DNA of 64,000 bases from Polytrichum commune (GCA_950295325.1 OX485809.1:33728001-33792000); one strand, 5' to 3'; positions 22,894-36,058 are shown, counted from the first letter of the stretch. The notes: generated by a model not told the origin, from the sequence alone. Numbers and translations are program-made.

Positions 22894-23268
22894 TGTCAAT
22901 TTCATATTGGTTATGAAATGTCCTAGCCTCACTTTCATCCAAATTAACACTTATCGAGGTGAACTCATTGAGAAGGGAGCATAATATTTATGAATTTTCA
23001 TAACGATTAACAATTAACACTTATTAGTGTATTTTTTTATTTTTTGGGGGAAGCGCAATTTTTCTTGACACAAATGCAATTTTACGACTTATCAGGACAA
23101 CACATATATCAAGGGTGTACTATAAACCCAACCTTCAACACAAGTCCCATGAGTTTTATTGCATAAAAAAATTAAGGTCACACTTTAATGAAAACTAACC
23201 ATATTTTAATGACTCCTTGAGGCTCAAAAGTTGGATCTTCACCTCCATGTTGGGACTTGCTAACTCAA

Positions 23269-23775
23269 GGGCCACTTCACACACGAGACCAAGAGCCCAT
23301 GACCACTACACTTCATGCATTCTCATCGGTGAAAAGGGCGGAGCCGGTCCAAGTTCACTTCACACTACGCTCGAGGGACCAACGGAGTAAATAAGTGAAT
23401 GCACGATGGAGGTAAAGGCCACATGGATTCCTACATGGCATTGAACGGATCACATTTCACAGTCACTTGGACTATGTTCAAAAACCACCTCTTGGAGGAG
23501 GTAGGCCTAACACGAAACCAAGAGACCATGACACTCTAGACGCTCACAACCGTTGGTTTAGTCTATTTCTATCATGTGTGAGGGCCCGCATGAATAAAAA
23601 TTCATTGACATAGCAAATTGGCTGAGGGCCCGGGTCACATATAACTTCACACTACACTCGAGGGTCCGTGACCACATTACATGACTTTGGAGGTGTGTCG
23701 GGACGGCCTTTGGACACTTTCTTTTGAGATCTCACAACTTCATGGTCACGGCTCTCGGCTCGTGTGTGAAGTAGC
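23269..23775. mobile_element. MITE family B copy 2, nested in family C copy 2
   Basis: The left end GGGCCACTTCACACACGAG and the right end CTCGTGTGTGAAGTAGCCT match family B. CTCAA stands on both sides (23264-23268 and about 23775-23779), compatible with a CAA target duplication plus chance identity. Inner blocks such as AGGCCACATGGATTCCTACA and GGCCTTTGGACACTTTC are shared with the copies at 16328 and 52893. Confidence 0.65.
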
Positions 23776-23819
23776 CTCAAGTGGGACTCGATTGAGATCC
23801 CATGTCGTAAACCGACCCT

Positions 23820-24545
23820 CCATATCCCCCCCCCCACCCCCCCACACACACACACATCCACATGGTGGGAGCCGTTGTGTTCCTTAGAAAGAAAGGAAGG
23901 GTCCGAAAATGGAGTTGATTCTCTCTTTGCAAGAAGTAAAAAAAATGGGGTCTCGATGAAATTTCCTCACTCGATCGAGCACGAAGTGGAAAGAGAGACC
24001 TGGCTATAAAGGGTTTGACTGTTAGTTGTAAACTGCACCCACGGTCCCCTTTATTACGGTGTCCCAGTCACCTGTACTAACTTATGATCTCACAGGCCCC
24101 TACTGCAGTTGGAGGCAGATCCAATCAATTTCCCAAATATAATACTTATTATGTTTGCCACCAATTCCCGTAAAAATATCCCATCCAACTTCCATGTGTA
24201 AAGTCGGGGATAGTTTATTTATCTTCCCATTTAGTGATCTTCACTGTGTAGCCGGCACATGGAAATGAAGGAGACCCCGAGCACTTGTCGTGTGTGTGTG
24301 TATACACTAACTCATAACTCTAGTGACATGGCTAATTTTCTAGTTCGATGGTAACTTATTATTACCGAGCATATGGAGGCATTGGAGGGGGTCATCAACA
24401 TGGGAGAGAGGGACATTTCATCCATCACATACAAGCAAGCATACTTCTCATCCATCCATCGACATAAAAACCATGACCATCTATACGTTTGTGGCCGATA
24501 TGTCTCATATGACGTGGACGAGAGTGATTCGAAGTATATAGAACT
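23820..24545. other. Unassigned stretch
   Basis: C-rich tract at 23827-23850 running into an (AC)n run. No gene seen; the rest is ordinary mixed sequence with a short GT run near 24290-24300. Confidence 0.35.
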
Positions 24546-24765
24546 ATACTAAATGCGATGTTGAGTGACACTTACTAGATGAATTTACACATGGGTATTT
24601 TTTTTACTGTTGATGTATATTTTTACCGAGTAAAATTATTAATGTTCTATAGTGTCCAAACAACCAATTTAATATTTGTTGGTAAAATACGAGATGTACA
24701 ATAAATAGATGTAGCGTTGCGTAATTTCAAATAGTAAGCGATATTGAATAAACTATTTAGTGTAC
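24546..24765. mobile_element. Foldback MITE family D copy 2
   Basis: It starts ACTAAATGCGATGTTGAGTG and ends with the mirrored AATAGTAAGCGATATTGAAT region. The central ATGTTCTATAGTGTCCAAAC block is the family signature. It makes up the 3' part of a 185-codon minus frame (25204-24647) that is therefore not called as a gene. Confidence 0.6.
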
Positions 24766-27115
24766 TTCCAATGTCAAATAAACCGAAAATAGTAGCATAC
24801 ATGTTGCATACTATGTCAAGGCTTTTTATGTTGGATGGACTAGAGATGCGTTCGTATGTGATAATTCCATTCCATCTCTCTTTAACAACATGAACGTCAA
24901 ACATGATACATCCAAGCCACTGTATGGGGAGATCTTTAACCATAATTGGTGGAGAGCCTAGTGTTTCCAAGACCAACCAATTACATGTTGACGTATTTTG
25001 GTATTCCATTATCATATTAAGAAGTGTTCTATAATCTACTCTAAAGGGATTGATAGTTTTCATGAAGTCTTGAATTTGAACTGGTAATTTCTCATACTCA
25101 ACCAGTTCATTTACAACCACCTTGAATAGTCCTATTAATGTGGACCACAATAATTTTCTAGAGCCCTCGCTAATTTTCACAATGAGAATGAATCCGGACC
25201 ACAATACTTTTCAACCCACGCTATATTCCCAGTAGAAATTTAGCGTGGGCCACAGTAATTGTTTCCACATAAACTTGACGTGGGCGATTCTTTCATTTTG
25301 AGTTACTCTTGTCATGTAACTGCTATTCAATGTGTTGGGGGGGGCGACCCGGGTCTTGGATCCACGTTAATTCCACGTTGACTAGAAAACTAACTAGTGT
25401 GGCCCACACTAGTTACTTCCACCTACACTAATAGGGGCTATGTAGTGTGGTAGTTGGTTGTCCATGTTGAATGTTGTTCCTCCGAGCAAGCCAAATCTTT
25501 TTTTATATGTTATGTTAAACCCTTGCACTGCAAGTTACTAATGAGATAGTGGGGGCCATACCAAGTGTAAGTGGAGGATACAGATACCCAGCAAGATCAT
25601 TCTTGGGTTCAGGACTCCCTGGGAACCACAATACTAGTAACACATAAGATAAGTTATAGATATATAGGTCTAAATTTATGTGCTAGCCTGCCTGCTCCCT
25701 CATCACATGAGGTCTAGTTAGATAATTAGATAATTAGATAATTTAGTGTGTGTGTGTGTACATTTGACACGGATGGTCATGTTGTCATCCAAGATGAATG
25801 TCAGAGCTTCATGATGACTTTTTTTTCATCCATCTTCCATAGACACCCTTCCGAGTTGTGCTTTACCACGACAAAACTTACAAGAAGTGAACACACAAAT
25901 TTTCCCAACCCCTTTCACACTTCACTAGATGTTTGGAACGTCCTCCACCATCAAAATCTGCGTTGTGTGTGTGTGTGTGTGTGTGTTTAAGGCTAAGAAT
26001 AAATAAGTTTTGTAGATAGTTGTTGATGTATGACAATAGTAGACTTTGTTTTAACATGAATAGATAGGCCTGATTTGGTTGATTCAACAATTACTCACCT
26101 ACTTTTGGGTTGATTTAGTGAATTTATGCCTCTAAATTGTTAGCTCCTCTTGTAAAAATAGACACCAAAGAGACTTGTGTCTAAATGAATTTGAATTACG
26201 GCCTCAAATTTATGATTTTTTAAAGATTTATTAGACAACATAATTGGGGGCACCTATGTGGCATTTCATGGCTCAATGTCCATGGACTTCATGTCGATTT
26301 GAGATTACTTCCAAAATTGCACGGAATTCATCATGGCTTCTGTATATGCATTTGCGGACATGCGAAAGGTTGAATTTGAGTAGTACAAGGTAGCTAATGA
26401 CTAAATAAATCTCATCTGCCAAATAAAGCTCGTCTATCTTATGAGTCCTGAGTAGATGGAGCTAAACTCTTTAATTCTAGTGTTGAACGTGCATACTCTT
26501 GCTATCATAACAATCTAGAATGATAATTGTTAGCAGTCGATATGAGATCACAACACATCAAAGTATGTCTTCTTTTGAGCTCTCATATCTTTTGCATAGA
26601 AAATCTAAGTTTTAATGGTAGACATCCGAAACCAAAATGGAAACTTGATGTTGAGGTGGTGGACGTTTTGAGCACATAGTCCAACCTCTTCTAGACACTT
26701 GTCTTTTTGGTGTATGTTCTTAGATCTACACCTAACCACACATCAATCAAATGCAAGTGTCCAAATTATTGCTATATTTTGGCACATCTACCTTAGTAAG
26801 ACGTGCACACATGAAGTTCCAAGGATCAATACAAAAAAAATGAAAAAATGAAAATTCAATGTTGGGTAATCTCACATAAATTTGAGCCCATTGGCCCTAT
26901 CATGCTCAAGAGTTCCCTTGGTGCAAGGTGGAGTTGATTGCCTATCTTATGGTAGGGTGGTTTTTGTTTGGAAAAAAACATCTTATTGTAATATGCTAAG
27001 TCGGTAGGGGGGAGGCCCCTGTAATGTGATAACTATAGAGACGTTACTCAACAAAGGGTTGAGTAATGTTTCATTGACAAGCATGTGTTTCTATTTTATT
27101 TTAAAAATCAATCTA

Positions 27116-27165
<50 letters not shown>

Positions 27166-28268
27166 CAAGGCCATGATATTAAACACTTTGTGATTAAAAA
27201 CTTTCACATTAGTCAACTAAAAATTGTTTTCTTTACAAATAGATGACAATACACTCAAGAGATCCTACATATACATACATGGAAAACGGTCATACTTTCC
27301 ATACTATATATGTAACGAGGATGTAGATGAAAGGTGCAAAGTAACCATGATTACAGTTGTGAATCACGTCTGTAACCCATGGTTAAAAATAGGGTTTGGA
27401 AAAACTTACCATAGGTAAGAACTCCAATATAAACCCCTGACCCTAAAAGAAGCCTCATTTTCTTACCATTCATGCAAGCGTAAGGTGGGGTGACTTTGTG
27501 CATACTCACTAGAATAGTAGATACGTGCGGAAAATGAGAGAAACTAGGAAGAATCATCAAGAGGAGTATTCTACTTGGAGTAACCTAGTCATGGCCAAGG
27601 ATCAGGTTTGAACACCCATATGTCATTTTGCACTGAGTATTATAATTTGAAATACTGCAATGCATTTGATGTTGTTTATATGTGTGCGACATGGATAACA
27701 ACTGGGTCTAGTTGTTATTTACCTCGTGTACGTAACAAATCCTCAAATGTTTGTTGGTTGGTTGCATGGGCACAGGTGAGGCAGGCCTTTCACACTCTCA
27801 ATACGAGGATATATTGTGATTATGACATTTTAAGCATTTCTATTTGTTGATGTTACTAGGAACATTTCCTTTGTAAGTACTCCATACATGTGGTGGATTA
27901 GATTTGTGTACTTTGTAATGAAGCAAGAAAATAGGTGATCAAACCTCAAAGGTACGGGACAAACAAACTTAAACATTTGTTGTTGGATACCATTTTATAG
28001 CGGAAGCCCTAAGTAAGGTCCATAGTCTTGCAAAGCAAAGTAGGTTACAACACAAAACATCCATGTTATACAACACATAGATAAGCATGATTGCAAACAA
28101 CTATACAATGCAAAATGCTATTGTGTAGCTACCAAGTAGGAAGATGCAAAGAAAATAGAAAGAGTCTTGTGAAAATTCCCACCCACCCACCCTTGCAATG
28201 AAGAAGTTGTTAAAGGATTTGGCCTTTGAAAAGCGAAAGTTAAAACTTTGTAAAACTTTTGAAAAGTC

Positions 28269-28299
<31 letters not shown>

Positions 28300-31200
28300 G
28301 CTATGGGTCAGATCTTAACCAACTGGCACCACTTAGTAATAGAGCGTGCCAATTTTTTTGACTGTCGGTAATTTCGAGACCTAGAAAAATAGAGCGTGTT
28401 TCAGTAATATATAATATATGGGTGTTTTTAGCACCCATTTCCATTTTTCTATCTGAAGAGGATTTTCAAGGTTCCTTAGATTATATGTAACGTACACTAT
28501 GTAAAATATTACTTGCATATTTGTTGGAGATTTGTATAAATCATCATGTATCATGTATAAACACACACCACACCCTTTAAGTGTCAATAGTTAACAACCA
28601 TTCTACTTTGTGAATCCGAGAGCACCATGTCTTCAATTGTGCATGATGAAGATATTGTGTTTATTCTGAAATATGATGTGCAGAAGTAAGTGTTTAGTTT
28701 TCTAACAATAACTTGTAACTCAAACCTAATTGTCCATAAACAATTAATTAAATTTGATTGAACAATGGATGGACAGTGATAAATAACCCCCCAACGAGGT
28801 TTGTCAACCTCATAAGGGGGTATCAGGGATGTTGGTCAACCATGGTCACATGCTTGTCCAACCCAACCTGGCACTAAGGTCAAAGATGGGTTGGAAAGTG
28901 CATCAACACATGAACGGAAGTGTGGGTCTTAGAACAAGAAAACGGTAGAACCATGAGGCTCTGTTCTTTATTATGAAAGACTACAATTGTAGTTGTCCAC
29001 TTTGCTCATGCCAATTCATGGCTATTCACTATACCAAACCTTTCTTGGATTTTGTGCACCTTCTTCTCAAATACGGATTAAGGATTGAAGCTACTCATTT
29101 ATCACCCAATTTTTTTCAAATAAATAATCAAGAACTACCGAAATAACTATACTTAACTAGACTTCTTTCAATGCATTTTAGGGAGCACTTATATATATAT
29201 ATAAACTATAGATAACATCCACATTAAATACAGTGGACCAAAAATAACAAGAACAAGAAACGTCCAAGTGTGAACACAAAGTGGTTAGGAGATTTGCTCT
29301 TGAAACGAAGAAGTTGATGCATAGTCTTTGTCCTACAGACAGAGCCAATAAACATCCACAAATGTTGTCATGCATTGTTTCCATTTTTTTAGATCATTTT
29401 ATCAAATTATTGCACAAACTATATATTGTGCAAAAAGGAACATGCCCCACATTTTCACATTTTATATATATCTTTGTAGTGAAAAGCTTGAGCTTCCCTA
29501 GCAATGTGCATGTATACATAAATATGTAGTTTAAAAAACATGCGAGGACAATGAGTTATCCATAAAGTAAAGCAAATGAAACCATGGGTTTATTCCCCAG
29601 CCCTAAGTCAACATTATGAGAATTAACACAAAGCCAGTCTAGTTTTCTTAATGCTTAAATTATTATACACAAAGATTTGTGTCACGCAATTAAAAAATTG
29701 GCTTTCTAGCTTGTCCTACTAAGATGGGTGGGTCAGGCTAGTTTTACATAAGTTGATTTGGAATTTAAGAAATTAGGAAATTAAGTCCTTATGTGCATAC
29801 CCTATTTTAGGTCTTAAAATACCTCAAAGTTTTTGAGATGAAAAGAGGAGGTCCCAAAAGTTTCACCCAACTTTTAAAATAGGCTCCAACACACAACAAG
29901 CTCACGAGCTCCTAATAGAAAGTGTTCTCGTTGAAAAAACAAATCAACGGTTTTGTCACTCTTTGAGGGAATTCACGAATAACCTCATTCTCTTGCAAGT
30001 TCCACATGGACATAACCCATATTCTTTGGAGATAATTGGGTTGACCCTTATTACAATATCAACATTCTTTTTATCAATTCCCATACGGTATTACCAACAA
30101 AAAATTGCATGGTTTATGGAAGTGGGTTTTCTCATTTTAGCGAATATGAAAGATAAATAAATGAATGATTTCTTTTTTGAAATCCCAATTTAAAGAATGA
30201 ATGGGGTGTATTGATATATAATTATATACTACACATAGTATGCCATGCACACAATATGTATAGCACAAAATGTCATGCCTAAATCACAACAATTGTTTTT
30301 GAATGCCCTCGCAATATATGTGCTAGCAAAATTATATCCTCAACAAATCTCCAGGAGCTCAATTGCACATGGAAGGCCAACTCATGTTGTGTTAAGTCAC
30401 ACTACAAAAAGTTACTAAAATGAGCAACTTATGACCTCCAAAAATTATTGTCATTTAAAGTGCTTTTGCATGAAATGTGAGAAAGTTTTTGTAGGCCAGT
30501 AATTTTTTTTAGATTCCAATAATTTAAATAATAAATTTTCAAAGTAAATTTGCAATATATAATGGGTCATTTGTTTTTAAATGTTTCCATTGCAAGGAAG
30601 TTCATAATTATCATTGTGTCTAGAGATATGAGGTCTAAAGAATGTCATGCATGACAAAGTATGACATGATTTTTTTTTATAACTTTCAAACTTCTTAAAA
30701 TGGATGCCAATGTTTTGGCAAATTTTCCCATTGTTTTGCCCAAATCCACTTGATATATCTTTCACAATCACTTGATATATCCATGTAGAGTTTTTTTCTT
30801 GTTAATCCACTATGAGGAATGATGACAAATAGTTCATCTTCTAGTTACATTCAACTCAACAATCTCCAAAGAACATGGGTTTAGTCTATGTGGAACTCGG
30901 AAGACAATGTCCTCAACGTGCTTTTTAAAGCACATATACATGTATACATGAGATTGCTAAAGAAGCTAATTTTTTTTACTACAATTCCAAACATGATAGA
31001 GAGAAATAGCAAGAGAGGGGAAAAATAAAATAAAATAATATAATATAATATGTTAGCAACTAGGTGGTGTGAATGCAGGACACATCACCATGGTCATAGC
31101 TATGAGATCATATGTGAACCCAAAACGGGTTTACTAAGCAGTGCTATGCTATTGCCTCAGGTGAGAGGTGGCCCCTATTGGTAACCAATAAGAATGTGCA

Positions 31201-31370
31201 TTGTTGGTCCAATTGGGGGAATATGAGTTTTGGTTTGGCAGTGTTGTGTATGTAAAGGTTAGGCGCTATGAGGGCATATTGTCTTGGCTTCTTGCAACCT
31301 ACGTTGGGTTCAATTTTCAGGGGGTGTCTCCATGAAGTTGTTTATCCCTTTATTTGAGCTAATTGAGTTG
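24766..31370. other. Long AT-rich stretch without recognisable genes
   Basis: No coding domain on either strand. A family E repeat lies at about 24955-25130 (TTCATGAAGTCTTGAA, CTCAACCAGTTCA). Microsatellites: (GT)n at about 25966-25985, (CT)n at about 27121-27162 and 28270-28298, (AT)n near 29192-29202. G homopolymer near 25337. The block 25727-25742 repeats TTAGATAA. Open frames of 60-80 codons occur at random. Confidence 0.4.
27121..27162 (+). repeat. (CT)n microsatellite
   Basis: An uninterrupted CT run of about 20 units. Another of about 14 units lies at 28270-28298. Both are in the AT-rich stretch without genes. Confidence 0.9.
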
Positions 31371-31379
31371 GTTAAGGCA

Positions 31380-32770
31380 TCATGTTGTAGTATTCATTCT
31401 TAAGATTTTTGTTGGTTTGTTTGCATGTGGTGGTTTTAGTGCTTGCTTAGGTAAGGAGTATTTGCATTTGGTGGTTTTCAAGGTTTTGTTTGTTGAGCAT
31501 GTGTAGTATGAGGTATTCAAGCGGATTGTTGCATGCATGTATGTTTGGGCATTAAAGGGATGTAGCATTGTTCGAATAGGTTGGTGATGTAGTTCATGTT
31601 GATGCATGTTGTGAGGATGGTGAGTGGTACACACCATCAAACATCTTTGAGGGTGTCCACCAATGGTTGGTATTTTAGTTTTTTCCCAATGGGTTGATGT
31701 GGTGGGTCATGATCCTAGCACAATGTGAATTCAATGAACTTTAAGCTCAAGTTTTTGGCTAGTATGATGTGTGGTTTTCTCGGGGGAGGTGGTGGTGATG
31801 ATAAGATGGTAGGTTTGAGTCTAGCGACACATTGGTATGGGCTTATGGTGCATAGGCATGTGTATAGCGATGCGGGGATTTTGTTGTATGGGGTGCTCCC
31901 TGTGTGAGTGTATGCTTGCATTAGGACGTGGCTCTCTTGTGAAATGGGAGAGGAGTCGTTTGTGTATTTGCCATAATGATTTGTTGTGTCTGATTGCTCA
32001 AATGTTGTTGAGGGTGATGTTCATGCATGTGGAGAGTAGGTAGAGGCATGTGCCAATTTCTTGTAGCGTGCAAAGGTTGCGAAAGGGGGGAGGGAAACGT
32101 GTGGACCAGATGGTGAGTTACGTTTGGTTGCCCATGTATTGTCTATATCAAAATTTTAGTATTCGTGTGATTTATGCATGTGTGCATTTGAGTGTGGATC
32201 AAAGCCATTTGAAGAGGGGGGAGTGAACTAGTGGATTGTTGAATCATTTTGCTACATATGGGTACTGAGATAGGATTTAGGTTGTGAGTTGGTGGGTGTA
32301 CGTAGGGTTTGCCACGTGTTGGATGGGTGTGGTATGGGGGTGTTATGCAAGGAATTTGGAGTGCCATAAGGGAATGGTATGCGCAATATGTATAATTGGG
32401 GTGGGTAGGAGGTGGGGTTGTTTGCACTGAACTTGGTGAACTTGTTAGCGGCGTCGTTGCCAAATATTCTTGAGTGTGGATGGATTTTTTGGAGTGTAAG
32501 GGGGGAAAATGTGTTGTGAAAGTCAACAAATCATGGGTTGTTTAAGTAATGGGAAGGTGGTTGTGTTGGGAGGAAGGTTGGCAAAGGTGATTGTGGGTGA
32601 GGTGGATGGAGTTGAGGTTGTGTGTGACGATATATGAGTGCATAGTGAAGTGGAGGGCGTTGTAGATGGTTGTTAGTTATGCGTGTAGGATATTTTGTTT
32701 GCCGGGGAGTCTGTGAGCGTGTTGGGGGTTGCCGGTGGGATGATAGATTGCCTCATTGAGGGGAAGGGGG
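31380..32770 (-). pseudogene. Decayed copy 3 of RNase H/RLE non-LTR retroelement
   Basis: Read on the minus strand across several frames, this follows the same order as the copies at 47.6-49.1 and 52.0-50.4 kb. Near 32735-32677 is RLPGKQNILHA, matching RLPGLQNILRAELMA of the RNase H domain. Near 32490-32430 is a K-I-x-x-H-S-R-I-F-G-N-D-A-A-N-K stretch, matching the last RNase H block. Near 32000-31960 is an R-H-N-K motif after a degraded zinc knuckle, and at about 31750-31715 LKFIEFTLC, matching the RLE block IQFIEFTYC. Many frameshifts and stops make it dead. The plus strand is G/T-rich here, as expected for an antisense copy of this A/C-rich element. Neither 5' nor 3' end was fixed, and the 3' hairpin seen in copies 1 and 2 was not found. 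Confidence 0.6.
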
Positions 32771-32796
32771 GGGGGGTGAAGGAGCCATTCATGTAG

Positions 32797-32799
<3 letters not shown>

Positions 32800-32828
<29 letters not shown>
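32800..32828 (+). repeat. (TG)n microsatellite
   Basis: A clean GT/TG dinucleotide run directly upstream (in element sense) of the decayed retroelement copy 3. Confidence 0.85.
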
Positions 32829-32829
<1 letters not shown>

Positions 32830-32830
<1 letters not shown>

Positions 32831-33622
32831 ATATGATGTATGAAAATGTGGGGCATCATGTTATTTGCGCAAGATATAGTTTGTGTGATGCATTTCTTTT
32901 TAAATTCTAAAAAAAAAATGTGCACATAGTGCATGACAATATTTGTAGACAATTATTTTAGTACCCACACTTATGTTCATCCGTTGATGCAACTTTCCAA
33001 CCCATCCTAGATCCTAACAATAGGCTAGAGACCAGGGCTGGTGCACCACCCTAACACCCTCATGAGGTTGGTAGAGCTTGTCATGATATGTTTATCCTTT
33101 CCATAGTGAATACATACAACAATGCATTTTTCAACATTACTTTATCACAATGAATCCATTCAACATACATAATAAAGAAGATTGTGGATTGACCAATCAA
33201 TACATATGACAAAATAATATGAATCTCATGAAAATATCATGAACACCTATTTATATTGGTATTTAAAATATAATAATTGGGATGTATTTTTTTATATATT
33301 CTAAATTGTAAAGATTAGAACATCTTTTACATCAACACACTTGTAGAAAAGATGATCATATTGTACAAAATAAATAAATATGTATGTCATATGTGATGAA
33401 ACACATTTGACCACTTTATTTGCTTTGTTCTTTATTTTGCAAGTTGGGATAACTTCCACACTTGCAAGGGTAGAATGGGTGCCCAAATCAAACACAATTG
33501 GCGGCTTCCAGGCATAAGGCAATGTGGGCCTTATATTGGGTCATCAGCATTAGCTTGATTCCCTTCCTATATTTATTTATGGTGGCTTCTTCTCTATAGT
33601 GCGTGGTGGTGTGACATGCTAA
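32830..33622. other. Unassigned stretch
   Basis: AT-rich, with a few short open frames and no recognisable domain or repeat end. Confidence 0.35.
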
Positions 33623-34083
33623 GGGTTGCTTTACACACAGACCAAGAGCCATGGCTATGGAAATCTAAGGGCCTTAAAATCATCCCAAGGTGGTACCATG
33701 GGAAATAGAAATCCAATGTTGCAATTTATGGGCTCTCAAGTTTGATTTAAAGTGATATTAAACCAAGTTGAGGGATCGTAACATGTGTTCAAGTTTGGAG
33801 TTATAGAATATTTTTAGAAGCCAATGAAAATATTGTGGAGAACCACGGATTTTAGTTTTGCATCAAACCCACCTCTTTTTGATGGGCCTGACACAATATC
33901 CAATAGACCGTAAAACACCATCCACTTGTTGCCATGTAGGATATCAGGTAGGTTTAGTGTCCAATTCGGAGATTTTTGGTCCTTGAAGCCTTCAAGGTCT
34001 AGTGTGAAGTGAACTTGGATAGTCTCCAACTTCTTGACCAATCACAGAGATTGTATGTCATGGGTTCAAGGGCCCTCATACCC
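33623..34083. mobile_element. MITE family B copy 3, degraded
   Basis: The left end GGGTTGCTTTACACACAGACC-like sequence follows TAA (33620-33622). Inner blocks GACCAAGAGCCATGGCTATG and AAGTGAACTTGGATAGTCTC are family B. The right end stops at a GTTCAAGGGCCCTCATACCC block followed by TTA, and lacks the usual GTGTGTGAAGTGG. Confidence 0.5.
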
Positions 34084-34239
34084 TTAGAAGGGTTCCTCGA
34101 CCCCTCGAGCAAGGCGTGTCTTCTCAGTTTCTTCACAATGGTTGGAAAGGTGGTTGGCCTTCTAACTCAAGTGGAGGCCACACATGTTCAAAAACGTCGG
34201 TTTTGAAACGGAGTTTCGTGAGCCAAGGTAATAAAGTAA

Positions 34240-34266
34240 TTAAAAAAAAAAAAAAAAAAAAAAAAA
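34240..34266 (+). repeat. Poly(A) tract
   Basis: About 25 consecutive A residues immediately before the foldback element at 34266. It could be a slippage-prone tract or an old retroposition tail; no retroposon body was recognised upstream. Confidence 0.7.
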
Positions 34267-34468
34267 CCGTGTGCCTAACTTTATGGAGCTTGGGTTCAAG
34301 GTTGGTCCCTCTCTTATTGGTTAGAACCATCCATTTCCAACTCGGATCCAAGATGGCATTTTTGCAAACCTGGACATTTATAATCAGAGTTGGAAACACA
34401 TGACTTTTTAACCCCATTAAAGAGGGACCGACCTGGAGACCCAACTCCTCAAAATTAGGCACATGTCA
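34266..34468. mobile_element. Foldback MITE family G
   Basis: GTGTGCCTAACTTTATGGAG on the left is mirrored by CTCCTCAAAATTAGGCACAT on the right. Further inside, TTGGTCCCTCTCTT mirrors AAGAGGGACCGA, and ATTTCCAACTC mirrors GAGTTGGAAA. Arms of about 80 bp enclose about 40 bp. No coding capacity; single copy in this window. Confidence 0.65.
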
Positions 34469-35340
34469 AGGCCCTGATTCTCTTACATTGGCTTACCGAA
34501 CTTTGTTTTGAAACCATCGTCTTCAAACATGTTTGGATGGCTTCCCGTCTTTCTGTCCAAGCCAGCAGCAAGCGCACAACTACGGACCTGTTTTGGACTG
34601 CCCCGTTTTAACTTAACTTAGCAACTTAACTAGCTGGGATGCAAAAACCCGCCCACCACAATTATCCTTTTATCTCATCTACATATTTCGTCGACTACTA
34701 ATAATAATAATACTAACACAAGACGAGACGACATGACTGGCTCCTCCTACGAAGTCGTCCTCTTGCAAGAAGCCTATTTGGATTGTTATTCCTTCAACAT
34801 CGTCAGCTAGAACACACACACACACACACACACTAAACACCAATGCACATGTTCCATTATATAGTGCCTATTAAGCCCACAATTAGCCCGTGTTTGTTTA
34901 ATCAAGCAGTCAGCAGCATGAGGTGCCCGATTAAGGAGGTTCTGTGGTCTCCCAGAAGGGACCGTCGACGGAGTCAAATATCATGCTTGCCTCTATGGCC
35001 ATGCATCATCTCCCATGACCGGCCACCTCACTAATCTTGGGAGTTCGACGTCTGCCTTTCTTAAGTTATACGTTGTGGGTGGGCAGGAGGGCTCGACTCG
35101 AATGTTGTTTATTCTTATTAATGGCCCTGCCCTTGTTTTGTGTCTCTGGCATTATATTAGCAGCTGCTGCTGCAGCCCCAGTAGTATTATAATAATAATA
35201 ATAATGTGAGTAGTGGAGGCAGGCTCAACAGGACTGGGCTGCCAGGCCTAGACGACGCTCACGCTTCAAATAAGGTCGCTAGAGACGCTTACCGCTTTGC
35301 AAAGGCTGGTTGGGCCTTATTTTGGAGTCCAATTGGATTA
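34469..35340. other. Unassigned, slightly GC-richer stretch
   Basis: (AC)n at about 34812-34832 and (TAA)n near 35189-35203. The stretch 34900-35160 has a 64-codon frame with no recognisable domain. No gene called. Confidence 0.35.
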
Positions 35341-36058
35341 AGGTAGAGGGTGCTTAAACCAACACTTTAAGCTATTGCACATACATATGGCTATGTGGTT
35401 GACATATAAAATATATATTCATATTAGCCTTTGGGCTAAACACAGGTATCAAGAAAGAAGAAATATTTCTAGTCTCAATTGAATATTTGATGAATATTCA
35501 AAGTCAAAACTACTAGCTTCCTTATACCAATCCATAGGCCCGTGTATGGCAACCTCGCATATGATGAGGACCTCCACCTTCATTGCCTAGAACCAACACA
35601 ACATAGTTGGGTACTAGACCCAAACTACATCAAAGCCCAAGTAGTAATGGTATGCAAAGCCACACGGCTACCTCCATGATCCCTCCCGGTTCGCTTGCAA
35701 AACCATCACCTTGCATCCCAGGAACTGACCCCCTTGCATCCCGGGAAATGACCCTTTTGTGCTTTGTCGGCCTACCTCCTTGGCATTGTGAATAAAATGA
35801 CTAGAATAGGCATTGACAAGCCACCCTAATCCCACCTTGAACCAACCCGAGATAGAGTGGAGCCCGTTACCTACCCTACATGAAGGTCATGGAGGCCGCT
35901 ATGAGGTGGCACCACTAATGGCACCTAAAACCGTCACTCCGTGGGCCCAGACACTCCTACACCGCCGGGTACGGTTCAAGGTTGTAGAGTGTTGGCAATT
36001 GGGAGGCGTTTATAGGTGTTGGTTTTGGATGGGGTGTTGGTTTTAGCACCCTCTACCT
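35341..36058. mobile_element. TIR family H element
   Basis: The left end AGGTAGAGGGTGCTTAAACC is mirrored by GGTTTTAGCACCCTCTACCT on the right, extending into CAACAC / GTGTTGG. TA lies directly outside each end (35339-35340, 36059-36060). About 718 bp. A second right end (GGAATTAGCACCCTCTACCT) lies at 37048-37067 without a left partner. Frames at 35607-35795 and 35813-36046 within the element are not recognisable. Confidence 0.6.

Larger units (their letters stand above)
22162..23819. mobile_element. TIR family C copy 2 carrying a transposase tail and a nested MITE
   Basis: The left end GGGCCGGTTCACATGGGAT and the right end ATGTCGTAAACCGACCC are the family C termini. Just inside are TTGTGTTGAGAGTTGGGT (22243) and its inverted diverged copy near 23128. 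A pogo-like transposase C-terminus (22719-22390, minus) sits near the left end, and a complete family B MITE (23269-23775) is inserted near the right end. The left flank is TTA; the right flank (TCC) does not match, so no target duplication is claimed. Confidence 0.6.

Noticed and set aside
24647-25204. 185-codon minus frame as a gene
   Set aside because: Its 3' part is foldback MITE family D and its 5' part a family E repeat; no domain.
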